Of a DNA stretch of 64,000 nt, positions 29,448 to 37,624 are shown in pieces. The position numbers were made by a program, and so were the translations under genes. Position 1 is the stretch's first letter. Every line of letters starts with the position of its first letter. The stretch is taken from assembly GCF_014205765.1 (NCBI RefSeq), contig NZ_JACIIZ010000013.1:1-64000 (forward strand), written 5' to 3'. The stretch comes from Nitrospirillum iridis. GTDB taxonomy: Bacteria; Pseudomonadota; Alphaproteobacteria; Azospirillales; Azospirillaceae. The notes under the pieces were generated by a model. That model had not been told where the DNA came from. It searched no databases and saw only the letters and a list, made by a program, of their open reading frames with translations.

Positions 29448-29677
29448 GGCGGAGGCTCTTATGGGGCGGGGGGCGGACAAGACAGGAAATGACAGAGGTG
29501 CAACTATTGAAAGAAGGGCGAACGCCAAGAACAAGGGGGTGGATGGGCACCCCCGCCCAGGGAGGCGACGTCCTCATCACTGTAAAGCATTAACAGCGGG
29601 TTACAAATTCGATGAAAGGCACTATGGTATTCGCGCTTTCCTTTGCGCGATCCCCCCTTTAATCGTAGTTGCCTGTC

Positions 29678-30442
29678 ATGAAACGAAACGCCTCTTTTGG
29701 CCTGGTGTTGCTTGCCGCTGGCGCGTTGACGCCGCTCACGGCCTGCGTACCCAATTCCATCCAGCCGCCGGACGACAAGACGTCGGTCTCCCAAGTTGGC
29801 ACGCCGCGGACAGGCAGCCAGGCCGCGGCGTTCACGCCGTGGGCGGAGGATGAGGGCGACTATCGTATCGGCCAGGGGGATGAGGTCGAGGTCAAGCTGC
29901 CCTTCAACGGCGAATTCAATGACCGGGTGACAGTGGGGCCGGACGGCCAGTTCACCCTGCCCCTGGTTGGCAGCGTCCATGCCGAGGGCCGCACCGTGGC
30001 CGACATCACCACCGAGTTGAACCAGCGTTTTGGACGTGACCTGCGTGACCCGCGGGCGCAGGTGGCCATCCGCGCCTATGCGTCGCAACGGGTGTTCGTC
30101 GGCGGTGAGGTCAACAACGCCGGTCTGTTCAGCATGCCGGGCCGTATCGGTGTGCTGGAGGCCATCGCCATGGCCAACGGCTTCATGGAAACGGCGCAAA
30201 GTCACAAGGTGGTCCTGATCCGTCGGGCGCCCAACGGCCATCCGATGATGAAGATCATCGATATCGGCGGTTTCGTCGGCGGCACGGCCGATGACGTGCG
30301 GCTGCACCCCTTCGACATCGTTTTCGTGCCCAAAACCTCCATCGCCGAGGTTGACCAGTGGGTGGACCAGTTCATCACCCGGGTCGTCCCCTTCCAGCGC
30401 AGCTTCAACTACACCGTGGGTCGGCAGCAGAACTTCCAATGA
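29678..30442 (+). CDS. Polysaccharide export lipoprotein (Wza/GumB-like)
   Basis: A 254-residue outer-membrane exporter subunit. The signal ends with a lipobox (LTAC, Cys at about residue 23). The Poly_export domain follows: GDYRIGQGDEVEVKLPFNGE and DRVTVGPDGQFTLPLVGSVH, then a SLBB-like part QVAIRAYASQRVFVGGEVNN to AGLFSMPGRIGVLEAIAMAN. The family forms an oligomeric channel that docks on the co-polymerase encoded divergently. The gene ends before a strong 12-bp hairpin. Confidence 0.9.
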   Translation: MKRNASFGLVLLAAGALTPLTACVPNSIQPPDDKTSVSQVGTPRTGSQAAAFTPWAEDEGDYRIGQGDEVEVKLPFNGEFNDRVTVGPDGQFTLPLVGSVHAEGRTVADITTELNQRFGRDLRDPRAQVAIRAYASQRVFVGGEVNNAGLFSMPGRIGVLEAIAMANGFMETAQSHKVVLIRRAPNGHPMMKIIDIGGFVGGTADDVRLHPFDIVFVPKTSIAEVDQWVDQFITRVVPFQRSFNYTVGRQQNFQ

Positions 30443-30447
30443 CACGC

Positions 30448-30491
30448 ATGGCCTTTGATCGTGACCGATCAAAGGCCCCCTCAGGCGCCGG
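30448..30491 (+). repeat. Dispersed hairpin element, copy 1
   Basis: This 44-base stretch and the one at 39512-39554 share 37 positions, including both flanks (ATGGCCT and GCGCCGG). One loop-proximal base pair changed from T-A to G-C between the copies, a compensatory substitution. Two other pairs are lost in copy 2. Confidence 0.6.
30450..30477 (+). terminator. Hairpin terminator after the export lipoprotein gene
   Basis: A perfect 12-bp stem GGCCTTTGATCG with a TGAC loop lies eight bases after the stop. It is followed by C-rich sequence rather than a T-run. It is part of a dispersed 44-bp element that has a diverged copy at 39512-39554. Confidence 0.7.
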
Positions 30492-30574
30492 GCGCGGTCG
30501 CGTCCTACACCGGCATGTGTCTCATGCCGGTGGTGAAATGCGGTGGACAGGTGGATAGCGACGCGCATCGCCCC

Positions 30575-31117
30575 CTACCAATCCGCCAGGCATTCCGGCG
30601 GCAGGTCGAAGCCGCCGGCCACGTTGACGATGCTGCCGCGCTCAAGCTCGGCATAGGTGCCGGCCGACTGGCGGGGACAGTCGCGGGCATAGCCGCCGGC
30701 CACCATTTCCGCCGACAGGTCGCGACCCTCCACCTTGCAGCGGGCGACTTGCACGTTGTTGATCGTTTGCCCCGTGGGGGTGCAAGCCACCTGGGCGTCG
30801 CGGACCAGTTTCACCAGGCCCTGCATGGCGCTGTAGCCGCCGAACGCGTCCATGGATGGCGTGGCGATGCCCCATAGCCGGTACATCACCGGCCCCACGA
30901 TCAGGGTGCCGGCGTCATAGGCGCGGATTTGCGTGGGTGCCGCCTTCGCCGTCACCTCCGGCGGGTCGGCATCCAGGCGCGACCGCTTGTCCCGCCCTGT
31001 CTCTATCGCCTTGCGCCGCTCCAGCCGATTGGACAGCGCCTCCTCCCCCAGGGCCGGACGGGCCATGGGCGCCAGGACGGCCAGGCAGAATCCCACGGCC
31101 AGCAGACGCCGCATCAT
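30575..31117 (-). CDS. Exported staphylococcal-nuclease-like protein, probably inactive
   Basis: A 180-residue protein with a signal peptide (RRLLAVGFCLAVLAPMARPA, cleavage near ALG). Residues 70-170 match the SNase fold in outline: RLWGIATPSMDAFGG, then MQGLVKLVRDAQVACTPTGQ, ARCKVEGRDLSAEMVAGGYA and the ARDCPRQSAG end. In active nucleases the first motif is RL.GIDAPE with an Asp and Glu; here it is GIATPS, so the Ca2+-binding Asp and catalytic Glu are replaced. It is the last gene of the minus-strand exopolysaccharide operon. A structural or binding role is more likely than nuclease activity. Confidence 0.68.
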   Translation of the reverse strand: MMRRLLAVGFCLAVLAPMARPALGEEALSNRLERRKAIETGRDKRSRLDADPPEVTAKAAPTQIRAYDAGTLIVGPVMYRLWGIATPSMDAFGGYSAMQGLVKLVRDAQVACTPTGQTINNVQVARCKVEGRDLSAEMVAGGYARDCPRQSAGTYAELERGSIVNVAGGFDLPPECLADW

Positions 31118-31193
31118 TTCTTTCCCGAAACGACAACGGGCCGCAAGGCGCGCGCACGACGGGCGCCCTTTGCCCCACCGCGGTCATGGTGAG

Positions 31194-31748
31194 TTAAATG
31201 GACACGAAATGCCGGATCATGCCGTCCAGCCAGGTGACGCTGAAGAAGGCCAGGGGGATGGCGACGGCCAGGGTGGCGGCCAGCCAGAGGCGGGAGCCGG
31301 ACTGGATGCGGCGTACCGCCCAGGGGCAGCCGGTGGCCAGCAGGCCCAGGGTGCCGACGATGAAGCCCCCCACGACATCCACCCAGGTGTGTTCCGTCAA
31401 CAGCACGCGCGACCACCCCTCCAGCAGGGCGACGCCCGCCAGGACCAGGGCCACGACCGGCAGGGCCAACCGCCCGTGGTTCAGGCCGCCGCGCAGGTAG
31501 ATCACCAGCAACCCGCCATAAAAGGCCACGGCCAGGGTGACGTGCCCGCTGGGAAAATGGGACAGTTCCGGAGTCTCGCGCAGCATCCCGCGGATCAGCA
31601 GCGCGATCAGCAGCGAGACCATCACGCCGCCGCCCCAGGCTGCCGCCACCAGATAGTCGCGCCGCGCCAGCAGCATGCCCATCAAGGCGACGAACAGGGG
31701 CAGGACGAAGCCGATCGTGGCCAGGGTGCTGAGAAGCTGCATATCCAC
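31194..31748 (-). CDS. PAP2-family membrane phosphatase
   Basis: A 184-residue protein with about five hydrophobic helices. The phosphatase signature is visible in two parts: HFPSGHVTLAVAFYGG with the nucleophile-adjacent His at 69, and SRVLLTEHTWVDVVGGFIVG with Arg114, His120 and Asp124. The first, lysine-containing C1 motif is not clear. The likely substrate is a polyprenyl or lipid phosphate, for example release of undecaprenyl phosphate after polymer transfer. It starts three bases before the ATPase stop, so it belongs to the exopolysaccharide operon. Confidence 0.83.
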   Translation of the reverse strand: MDMQLLSTLATIGFVLPLFVALMGMLLARRDYLVAAAWGGGVMVSLLIALLIRGMLRETPELSHFPSGHVTLAVAFYGGLLVIYLRGGLNHGRLALPVVALVLAGVALLEGWSRVLLTEHTWVDVVGGFIVGTLGLLATGCPWAVRRIQSGSRLWLAATLAVAIPLAFFSVTWLDGMIRHFVSI

Positions 31749-31751
31749 CCA

Positions 31752-32480
31752 TCACAGGAACCTGTAAATGAATTCGGAGATTAGCAGGCGGCGCTTGTTG
31801 ATGACCAGACCCACTGGCTTACCCCCGTTGGCGCGAATCTGGTGGATGAGCTGTTGGACCACCGGCAGGCGCGTCCTTTCCGCCTCCACCACGATGACCG
31901 TGCCATTCACGAAGCGCGACAGCACATGCGCGAAGGCCAGGTTCTGGGGCGGCGCGCTGTCGAAAATGATCCAACGGAAGCGCTGGCGCAGCTGGCCGAC
32001 GATCTCCCCCATGGCGCTGATGGACAATGACCAGGTGACGTTGCCGTCCGCCCGCCGGGCGATGGGCTGGGTCAGGGCGGCCAGCATCAGGTCGGCGGTG
32101 CCCAGTGGCCGCAAGGCGTCATCCAGGGACACCAGTCCCTGCTGCGCATCGTGCAGGCTGTTGGGCAGGGGAATTTCCGATAGCCGGACCTGTTCCCGGT
32201 CGAAGGGGTCGGCGTCGACCAGAAGCACGGGGCCGTCCACGTTCACGGCCGCGAACTCCGCCAGGGCCCTGGCGATGGTGGAGGCGCCAGCCCCCGGCCG
32301 GGCGCCGATGATCTGGATGGCGTAGCCTTCCGGGCCATGGGGCATCATCGCCAGCTTGTTGAACAGGCTGAACAGCGGCTGTCCGGCGATCGCCGCCCTG
32401 TCCACCGTCATGTCCACCGGCTCTTGCTTGCGCGACCACCAGCTCATGGGCCAGGCCTTGGAGGTGAGGAATGCCATCAT
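31752..32480 (-). CDS. CpsD/CapB-like (BY-kinase-type) ATPase without Tyr cluster
   Basis: A 242-residue cytoplasmic P-loop protein. IQIIGARPGAGASTIARALA (residues 56-75) is the Walker A region, VLLVDADPFDREQV the Walker A-prime and FRWIIFDSAPPQNLAFAHVL the Walker B. It should pair with the kinase-less GumC-like co-polymerase. Bacterial tyrosine kinases normally end in a Tyr cluster that is autophosphorylated; here the C-terminus (RRLLISEFIYRFL) has a single Tyr, as in HfsB-like proteins of holdfast loci. It starts two bases before the stop of the upstream glycosyltransferase. Confidence 0.83.
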   Translation of the reverse strand: MMAFLTSKAWPMSWWSRKQEPVDMTVDRAAIAGQPLFSLFNKLAMMPHGPEGYAIQIIGARPGAGASTIARALAEFAAVNVDGPVLLVDADPFDREQVRLSEIPLPNSLHDAQQGLVSLDDALRPLGTADLMLAALTQPIARRADGNVTWSLSISAMGEIVGQLRQRFRWIIFDSAPPQNLAFAHVLSRFVNGTVIVVEAERTRLPVVQQLIHQIRANGGKPVGLVINKRRLLISEFIYRFL

Positions 32481-32481
32481 C

Positions 32482-33738
32482 TTAACCGGCTTTGGATATC
32501 AAGGATTGGTAGAGGGACAGTGTACGCGTCACCATGCGGGCCTGGCCGCCCGGCGCCACGCGGGCCGAGGCGGCGGCGGCATGGCGGGCGAGGCGGCCGG
32601 GATCGGTCACCAGCCTGGTCAGCAGGGTCCCGAAAGCCCCGCCATCGGTTTCGGCCCTGCGGCCCGGGGCCGGGGCGACCACGCCGGTGACGTCGTCGTC
32701 GATGACGTCGCGGGTGCCGCCCACGTCGGTGGCCAGGATGGGCAGGCCCACCGCCGCCGCCTCCAGCAGGGTGTAGCTCAGGCCCTCATACCGGCTGGGC
32801 TGGGCCAGCAGGTCGAAGGCGCTGTAAAAGCGTACGGCGTCGCGGGCGCCCAGCCAGGTGATGGCGGTGGCGCAGCCCAGCGTCTCGGCTTGGCCGCGGG
32901 CCTCATCGCCCCAGGGCCCGTCGCCGATGATGATCAGTCGGGCGTGCGGGGCGGCGGCATGGGCGCGGGCGAAGGCGCTGATCAGGATGTCGATGCCCTT
33001 GTGCGCCGTCAGCCGGCCGACGAAGCCGATGGCCAGGTGTCCGGGCGCCAGGCCCAGCTCCCGCCGCGTATCGGCGCGGGGGGCCGGCACCGGCGGCTCG
33101 ATGGCGTTGGGGATGGTGGTGACCCGGACGGCGGGGATTCCCAGGCTCACGATATGCGCGCGTTCCCCTGTCGACACGGCGATGACGCCGTCGGTCAGAT
33201 GGGCCAGCGCCACCTCGCCCGCCGTGTACACGGCGCGCTTGAGGCGGCCCAGGGTCGGGTCGAGCGTGGAGATGGCGTGCGGGGTGTAGACCACCTTGGC
33301 GGTCGTGCCGATGCCGGCCAGGCGGGCCAGCATGCCGCCCTTGGAGGAGTGGCCGTGGATGATGTCATAGGGACCGAAGCTGGCCATGTGGCGGCGGACG
33401 GCCCACAGCGCCTTCAGGTCCATCGGATTGGGCGCGCGCCGCATGGCGATGGCGCGGAAACGCACGGTGCCCAGACGGGCGCGGCCCTGACGGAAGATGT
33501 CGTCCTCACGGGTGGGGGAGAACAGGACGTCGGCGCCGTGTCCCCGGGCCAGCGTGCCCTCCAGCAGGTCCAGCAGATGCCGGCCCACGCCGGTGGCCGC
33601 CGATTCCACGATGTGCAGGATGCGCAGCGGTCGCGCCCGTGGCGGCGCCACGGGGGGGCGGTCCAGCGCCGCGTGGCCGTCCGCCGGCGCCTGGCTGGGA
33701 GCGGGGCTGAAGACGCTGTCCATCCTCATCGTCCTCAT
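32482..33738 (-). CDS. GT4-type glycosyltransferase
   Basis: A 418-residue GT-B enzyme. The N-terminal domain starts RILHIVESAATGVGRHLLDL and contains YDIIHGHSSKGGMLARLAGI. The C-terminal nucleotide-sugar domain has IGFVGRLTAHKGIDILISAF and the EX7E-like catalytic pair in SRYEGLSYTLLEAAAVGLPI. The ATG at 33738 overlaps the polymerase stop as ATGA, so this start and translational coupling are likely; two later ATGs are also in frame. It adds one sugar to the lipid-linked repeat unit of the exopolysaccharide. Confidence 0.88.
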   Translation of the reverse strand: MRTMRMDSVFSPAPSQAPADGHAALDRPPVAPPRARPLRILHIVESAATGVGRHLLDLLEGTLARGHGADVLFSPTREDDIFRQGRARLGTVRFRAIAMRRAPNPMDLKALWAVRRHMASFGPYDIIHGHSSKGGMLARLAGIGTTAKVVYTPHAISTLDPTLGRLKRAVYTAGEVALAHLTDGVIAVSTGERAHIVSLGIPAVRVTTIPNAIEPPVPAPRADTRRELGLAPGHLAIGFVGRLTAHKGIDILISAFARAHAAAPHARLIIIGDGPWGDEARGQAETLGCATAITWLGARDAVRFYSAFDLLAQPSRYEGLSYTLLEAAAVGLPILATDVGGTRDVIDDDVTGVVAPAPGRRAETDGGAFGTLLTRLVTDPGRLARHAAAASARVAPGGQARMVTRTLSLYQSLISKAG

Positions 33739-35054
33739 GCGTACCGCCGGGCGCCGATGCGGGCCAGCACCTGCCCCAGGATCAGCAAGGCGGCCAGGAC
33801 GTAGACGCCGAAAAAGGCGGGGGTGAAGACGACGCTGTCGATGATCTGCAGCAGGATGAAGCCGGTCCAGACCACCACCTGGGACACCGGCTTGTCCGCC
33901 CCCTCCGGCAGGTCCAGCATGCGGGTGATCCACACCATGACCCTGCCCACCAGCAGGCCGTAGAGAAAGCCGCCCAGGGCCACGCCGGGCAGGCCGAAGT
34001 TCACGTACATCTCGCCGAAGATGGGGGGGCGCAGGCCGCTGTGGAACATGGGGTCCAGGCCGGCCAGCGCCGGGCTGACGCGGCCGAAACCGAACTCCAC
34101 GCGAAAGGGGAAGAGATAGGCCGGGATGAAGCTGAGATAGCCCGCCATGTAGGTCTTGCCCCAAAAGAGGGGGCTGTCGTCCATGCCGGTCAGGATCCAG
34201 GCGAAGTCGCGCAGGTCCGACAGGTCGTTGCCGTACAGCAGGCGGAACAGGAAGCCCCGCTGGTCATGCAGCGACGCTTCGCGCAGGGAGGCGATGGTGA
34301 CGGCCACGGACGCCAGGCCCAGGGCCGCCAGCAGCATGACCGGCAGGTTGCGGAAGCGTTTGGGCATGGCCAGCATCACGCCGGCCTGCATCAGGGTCAG
34401 GATGGCGACCGTGCGGTTGCCGCCGATGATGCCCAGGCTGGCCAGCGCCACGCCCAGCGCCAGCGCCGTCCATTGCCGCCGCGTGACGCCGTAGACGATG
34501 GCGTTGATGGCGAAGAAGGGGACGATCTGGCTCCACAAATTATAGAAGGGGCGCAGTTCGTTGTGTTCGAACACCAGGCTGCGGGCGATGAAGGCCTGGA
34601 AGCCCATCAGCGCCAGGGCCACGGTCAGCACGGTCACGATCAGGGCGCCCACCACCACGCCGCCGCCGCTCTGCCAGCCACGCGACAGGACATCATAGAC
34701 GAGGGCGCACGCGGCGGGCGGGCGGCGGGTTAGCACGCGCGCGGCCATGATGCCGGACAGCATGCAGATGAAGCCGCCGATGGTGATGTACAGCGCCTTG
34801 TCCAAATGGACGAGAATGGACTCGAAATGCCGGTCGGTCGCCAGGACGTTGTTGGCCGACCAGGCGAAGGGGTACATCACCACCACCTTCAGGAAGTAGT
34901 TGAAGCCAAAGAAATAACTGGCGAAGGACAGGCAGCCCCACTTGCGGTAGTCCAGGACGTAGAAGCCCAGGAAGGCCACGGCGCAGACGGCCAGGATCAG
35001 CCAGTTCACCGTGGGGATACGGCCCAGGATCCGCCAGATGTCGATATGGATCAT
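33735..35054 (-). CDS. Exopolysaccharide polymerase, Wzy-like
   Basis: A 439-residue protein with about 11 hydrophobic segments, for example VNWLILAVCAVAFLGFYVLD, ALGVALASLGIIGGNRTVAI and VALGGFLYGLLVGRVMVWIT. It fits the position and topology of an O-antigen/EPS polymerase that joins repeat units in the periplasm; such proteins have little conserved sequence. LREASLHDQRGFLFRLLYGN is a large loop. The ATG at 35054 overlaps the stop of the flippase gene. The larger frame upstream overlaps that gene and is not used. Confidence 0.75.
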   Translation of the reverse strand: MIHIDIWRILGRIPTVNWLILAVCAVAFLGFYVLDYRKWGCLSFASYFFGFNYFLKVVVMYPFAWSANNVLATDRHFESILVHLDKALYITIGGFICMLSGIMAARVLTRRPPAACALVYDVLSRGWQSGGGVVVGALIVTVLTVALALMGFQAFIARSLVFEHNELRPFYNLWSQIVPFFAINAIVYGVTRRQWTALALGVALASLGIIGGNRTVAILTLMQAGVMLAMPKRFRNLPVMLLAALGLASVAVTIASLREASLHDQRGFLFRLLYGNDLSDLRDFAWILTGMDDSPLFWGKTYMAGYLSFIPAYLFPFRVEFGFGRVSPALAGLDPMFHSGLRPPIFGEMYVNFGLPGVALGGFLYGLLVGRVMVWITRMLDLPEGADKPVSQVVVWTGFILLQIIDSVVFTPAFFGVYVLAALLILGQVLARIGARRYA

Positions 35055-36388
35055 GGCCGGGGGCCCTCCGCCACCCTTGGCGCCATGGCGCGCAAGGGGC
35101 GGGCCAGCGCCAGCCCGGCATAGATCAGGGCGCTGACGCCATAGGCCAGCATGTACAGGGTGGCGAAGCCGAGGATGCCCGGCGCCAGCAGGGCGTCGGC
35201 CACCACCACCACCGTCATCAGCGCCGCCACCACGCCGGCGGCGCGCGCGATCAGGGCGAAGCAACCGGTGTGCACCAGCAGGAAGTTGGACACCGTCTGC
35301 ACCAGGTTGGCCAGGATCAGCACCACCAGGATGGGGGTGATGGCCGGCGGCATGGTCGCGGCCGGGCCCAGCAGCAGGCGGTAGACCTGGTCGCCCGCCA
35401 GCGGCAGCAGGCCGCACAGGCCCAGCGCCGGCACGGCGGCCAGCGCCAGCGCCAGGCCGGTCGCCCGGCGCAGGGCCGCCACCTCGCCCGCCGCGTGCGC
35501 CCGGGTCTGGCGCGGCACCAGCACGTCGCACACGGCGGAGAACAGCACCGTGGCGCCGCGGAAGATCTTGAAGGCGGTGTCGAAGATGATGGTGGGGGCG
35601 CCCAGGCCGTGGACGGCCGGCACCAGGACGCTGGGGAAGTTGTAGACGTACATCTCCCCCGCCGCGTACCCGCCGCTGGCCAACAGCGTGCGGCGATGGC
35701 CGCGGAAAAAGGCGGTCAGGGCCCGGGGCGCCCGGGACAGGTCGGCGTCCAGCGCGCCCCGCCGGGCCAGGCGGTGACAGGCGAGGACCAGCAACACGGC
35801 CCACACTAGGTTGCTGAGGACCAGGAACACGGGGAAGGGCATGGCCACCAGCAGGCAGAACATCAGGCCCAGATGGCCGAAGCGGCGGGCGGCCTCCAGC
35901 GTTTCGAAATACAGGAACTGGTCGATGGCCGAACTGACGTTGCGCAGGGTGAACCACACCAGGTTCAGGGCGGAATAACAGAAGAACAGCGCGAACTCCG
36001 CCCCCGCCCTGGGGGTGGCGGACGCGGCCAGCGGCATGAGGATCAGGCAGGCCAAGGAACCGGTGGCCACCAGCCCGCTGTACAGCGCCACCACGCCCGT
36101 CGCCTGGGCGGCGACCGGATCACCCGCCAGCTTCCCCGCCAGGAAACGCTGGCGCAGCGACACGTACAGCACCTTGGCGATGCCCAGATCGAACAGCCAA
36201 AGCGAGAGGCCCAGATTGCCGACAACGATGAACAGCGAGAACAGGTGGGGATCCAGCACCCGGGCGAAGGTGTAGGTCTGGCAGACGCCGGCTAGCAGGG
36301 TGGCCGCCGCCGTGCCACCTCGGAGCAGGAGATAGCGCGAGAAGGGGCCTGCCAGGATCCGGCCCGGGCGGGCTTGCGGCGCGCTCAC
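35051..36388 (-). CDS. Polysaccharide flippase, Wzx-like
   Basis: A 445-residue protein with about 12 membrane segments, for example GTAAATLLAGVCQTYTFARV, LVATGSLACLILMPLAASAT and VLSNLVWAVLLVLACHRLAR. It resembles the Wzx/MATE type of lipid-linked oligosaccharide flippases. A cytoplasmic region near ALDADLSRAPRALTAFFRGH splits the two halves. The GTG at 36388 overlaps the stop of the preceding glycosyltransferase (GTGA), giving a coupled start. Its substrate is the lipid-linked repeat unit made by the same operon. Confidence 0.8.
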   Translation of the reverse strand: MSAPQARPGRILAGPFSRYLLLRGGTAAATLLAGVCQTYTFARVLDPHLFSLFIVVGNLGLSLWLFDLGIAKVLYVSLRQRFLAGKLAGDPVAAQATGVVALYSGLVATGSLACLILMPLAASATPRAGAEFALFFCYSALNLVWFTLRNVSSAIDQFLYFETLEAARRFGHLGLMFCLLVAMPFPVFLVLSNLVWAVLLVLACHRLARRGALDADLSRAPRALTAFFRGHRRTLLASGGYAAGEMYVYNFPSVLVPAVHGLGAPTIIFDTAFKIFRGATVLFSAVCDVLVPRQTRAHAAGEVAALRRATGLALALAAVPALGLCGLLPLAGDQVYRLLLGPAATMPPAITPILVVLILANLVQTVSNFLLVHTGCFALIARAAGVVAALMTVVVVADALLAPGILGFATLYMLAYGVSALIYAGLALARPLRAMAPRVAEGPRP

Positions 36389-37542
36389 GTTTCCGCCCCC
36401 CGGGCCACCCCTAGGCAGGCGTCCAGCAGGGCTTCGGCGGTGGCGGACCAACGGAACCGGGCGGCGCGGGCGCGGCCGTTGGCGGCCAGGCGGTGGCGCA
36501 ACAGCTCATCCTCCGCCAGGCGGCGCAGCAGCCGGGCCAGCCCGTCGGCGTCGTCCACGCCACAGACAAGGGCCGCTCCCGTGGTTTCCGGCGCCGCCAC
36601 CTCCACCAGGGCCGGCTGGTCGCTGATGATGACGGGGCAGCCGCAGGCCATGGCCTCCACCGGCGGCAGGCCGAAACCTTCGTAGCGGGAGGGGTAGACC
36701 AGGGCCAGCGCGTTCTCGTACAGCGCGCGCAGCTCCCCATCGCTGACATGGCCCACGGGGCACAGGGGACCAGTGACGCGCCGCGCCGCTGGTCCGTCGC
36801 CGGCGGGGTGCACGCGGGGGTCGCGCTTGCCGGTCATGACCAGGCGGATGCCGTCCAGGCCGGCGCGCCCGAAGGCGTCGACCACCAGGGCCACGTTCTT
36901 GTTGGCGCTGCCGACCCCCACCGCCAGGAAATAGGGGGCGGCGCCCGGCGTGCCGGGATGCAGGCCGTGACGCTCCAGCACGCCCATGTCGGCCGCCTGG
37001 GCCAGGATGTGGTCGCCGCCCTCGCCGCACACGGTGATGCGGTCGGCGGGAATGCCGTACCAGCGGCTGATTTCGGCGCGCGAGAAGGTGCTGATGGTGA
37101 CGATGGCGGCGGCGGCGCGGCCCAGCATGGGCACCAGAACGCGGTAGGCCAGACGGAAGGGCAGGGAGAAGCTTTCCGGGCTGACGCGCGGGGTGGCGTC
37201 ATGCACCACCACCACCTGTCGCCGCTTGGCCACCGGCCCCAGGTTGCACAGGTTCAGCAGCACGCCGCCGGCTGACAGCCGCGGCAGATCCAGTTGCTCC
37301 CAGGCATAGCCGCCGCCAAACCGGCCGGCCATCCGCACCTGGATGGCGCGCAGGCGCACGGGGGCCAGCGCCGCCGGATCCGTGCCCGGTGGCACCAGCA
37401 GGGTGACGCGACCGGCCAGGGCCTGATGGGCGGGCTGGCCCAGCAGGTCATCCATGGCGCGCACCGCCTCACGGGCGAAGCGCTGCACGCCCGTTTGCCG
37501 CTGGCCCAGGAAGCGACCGTTGATGAAGAGGGAAGGGGGCAT
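36385..37542 (-). CDS. GT4-type glycosyltransferase
   Basis: A 385-residue GT-B enzyme. LFINGRFLGQRQTGVQRFAR near the N-terminus and NLCNLGPVAKRRQVVVVHDA fit mannosyl/fucosyl-type GT4 proteins of exopolysaccharide loci. The donor-binding domain has YFLAVGVGSANKNVALVVDA and the EX7E pair in SRYEGFGLPPVEAMACGCPV. It starts 82 bases after the phosphoglycosyltransferase stop and overlaps the flippase gene by four bases. It acts on the lipid-linked sugar at the inner membrane. Confidence 0.88.
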   Translation of the reverse strand: MPPSLFINGRFLGQRQTGVQRFAREAVRAMDDLLGQPAHQALAGRVTLLVPPGTDPAALAPVRLRAIQVRMAGRFGGGYAWEQLDLPRLSAGGVLLNLCNLGPVAKRRQVVVVHDATPRVSPESFSLPFRLAYRVLVPMLGRAAAAIVTISTFSRAEISRWYGIPADRITVCGEGGDHILAQAADMGVLERHGLHPGTPGAAPYFLAVGVGSANKNVALVVDAFGRAGLDGIRLVMTGKRDPRVHPAGDGPAARRVTGPLCPVGHVSDGELRALYENALALVYPSRYEGFGLPPVEAMACGCPVIISDQPALVEVAAPETTGAALVCGVDDADGLARLLRRLAEDELLRHRLAANGRARAARFRWSATAEALLDACLGVARGAET

Positions 37543-37624
37543 GGGGGCGGTCGTGCCTCAGAACCCGGAGCCGCGCGGGCCGCGGGGCCTGTAGGTATGA
37601 CGGCCCCCGCCGTATCGGGCGGCC

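Noticed and set aside
33735-35957. 740-codon fused frame of flippase region and polymerase
   Set aside because: The first 300 codons overlap the flippase in another frame. The polymerase has its own ATG at 35054 overlapping the flippase stop.
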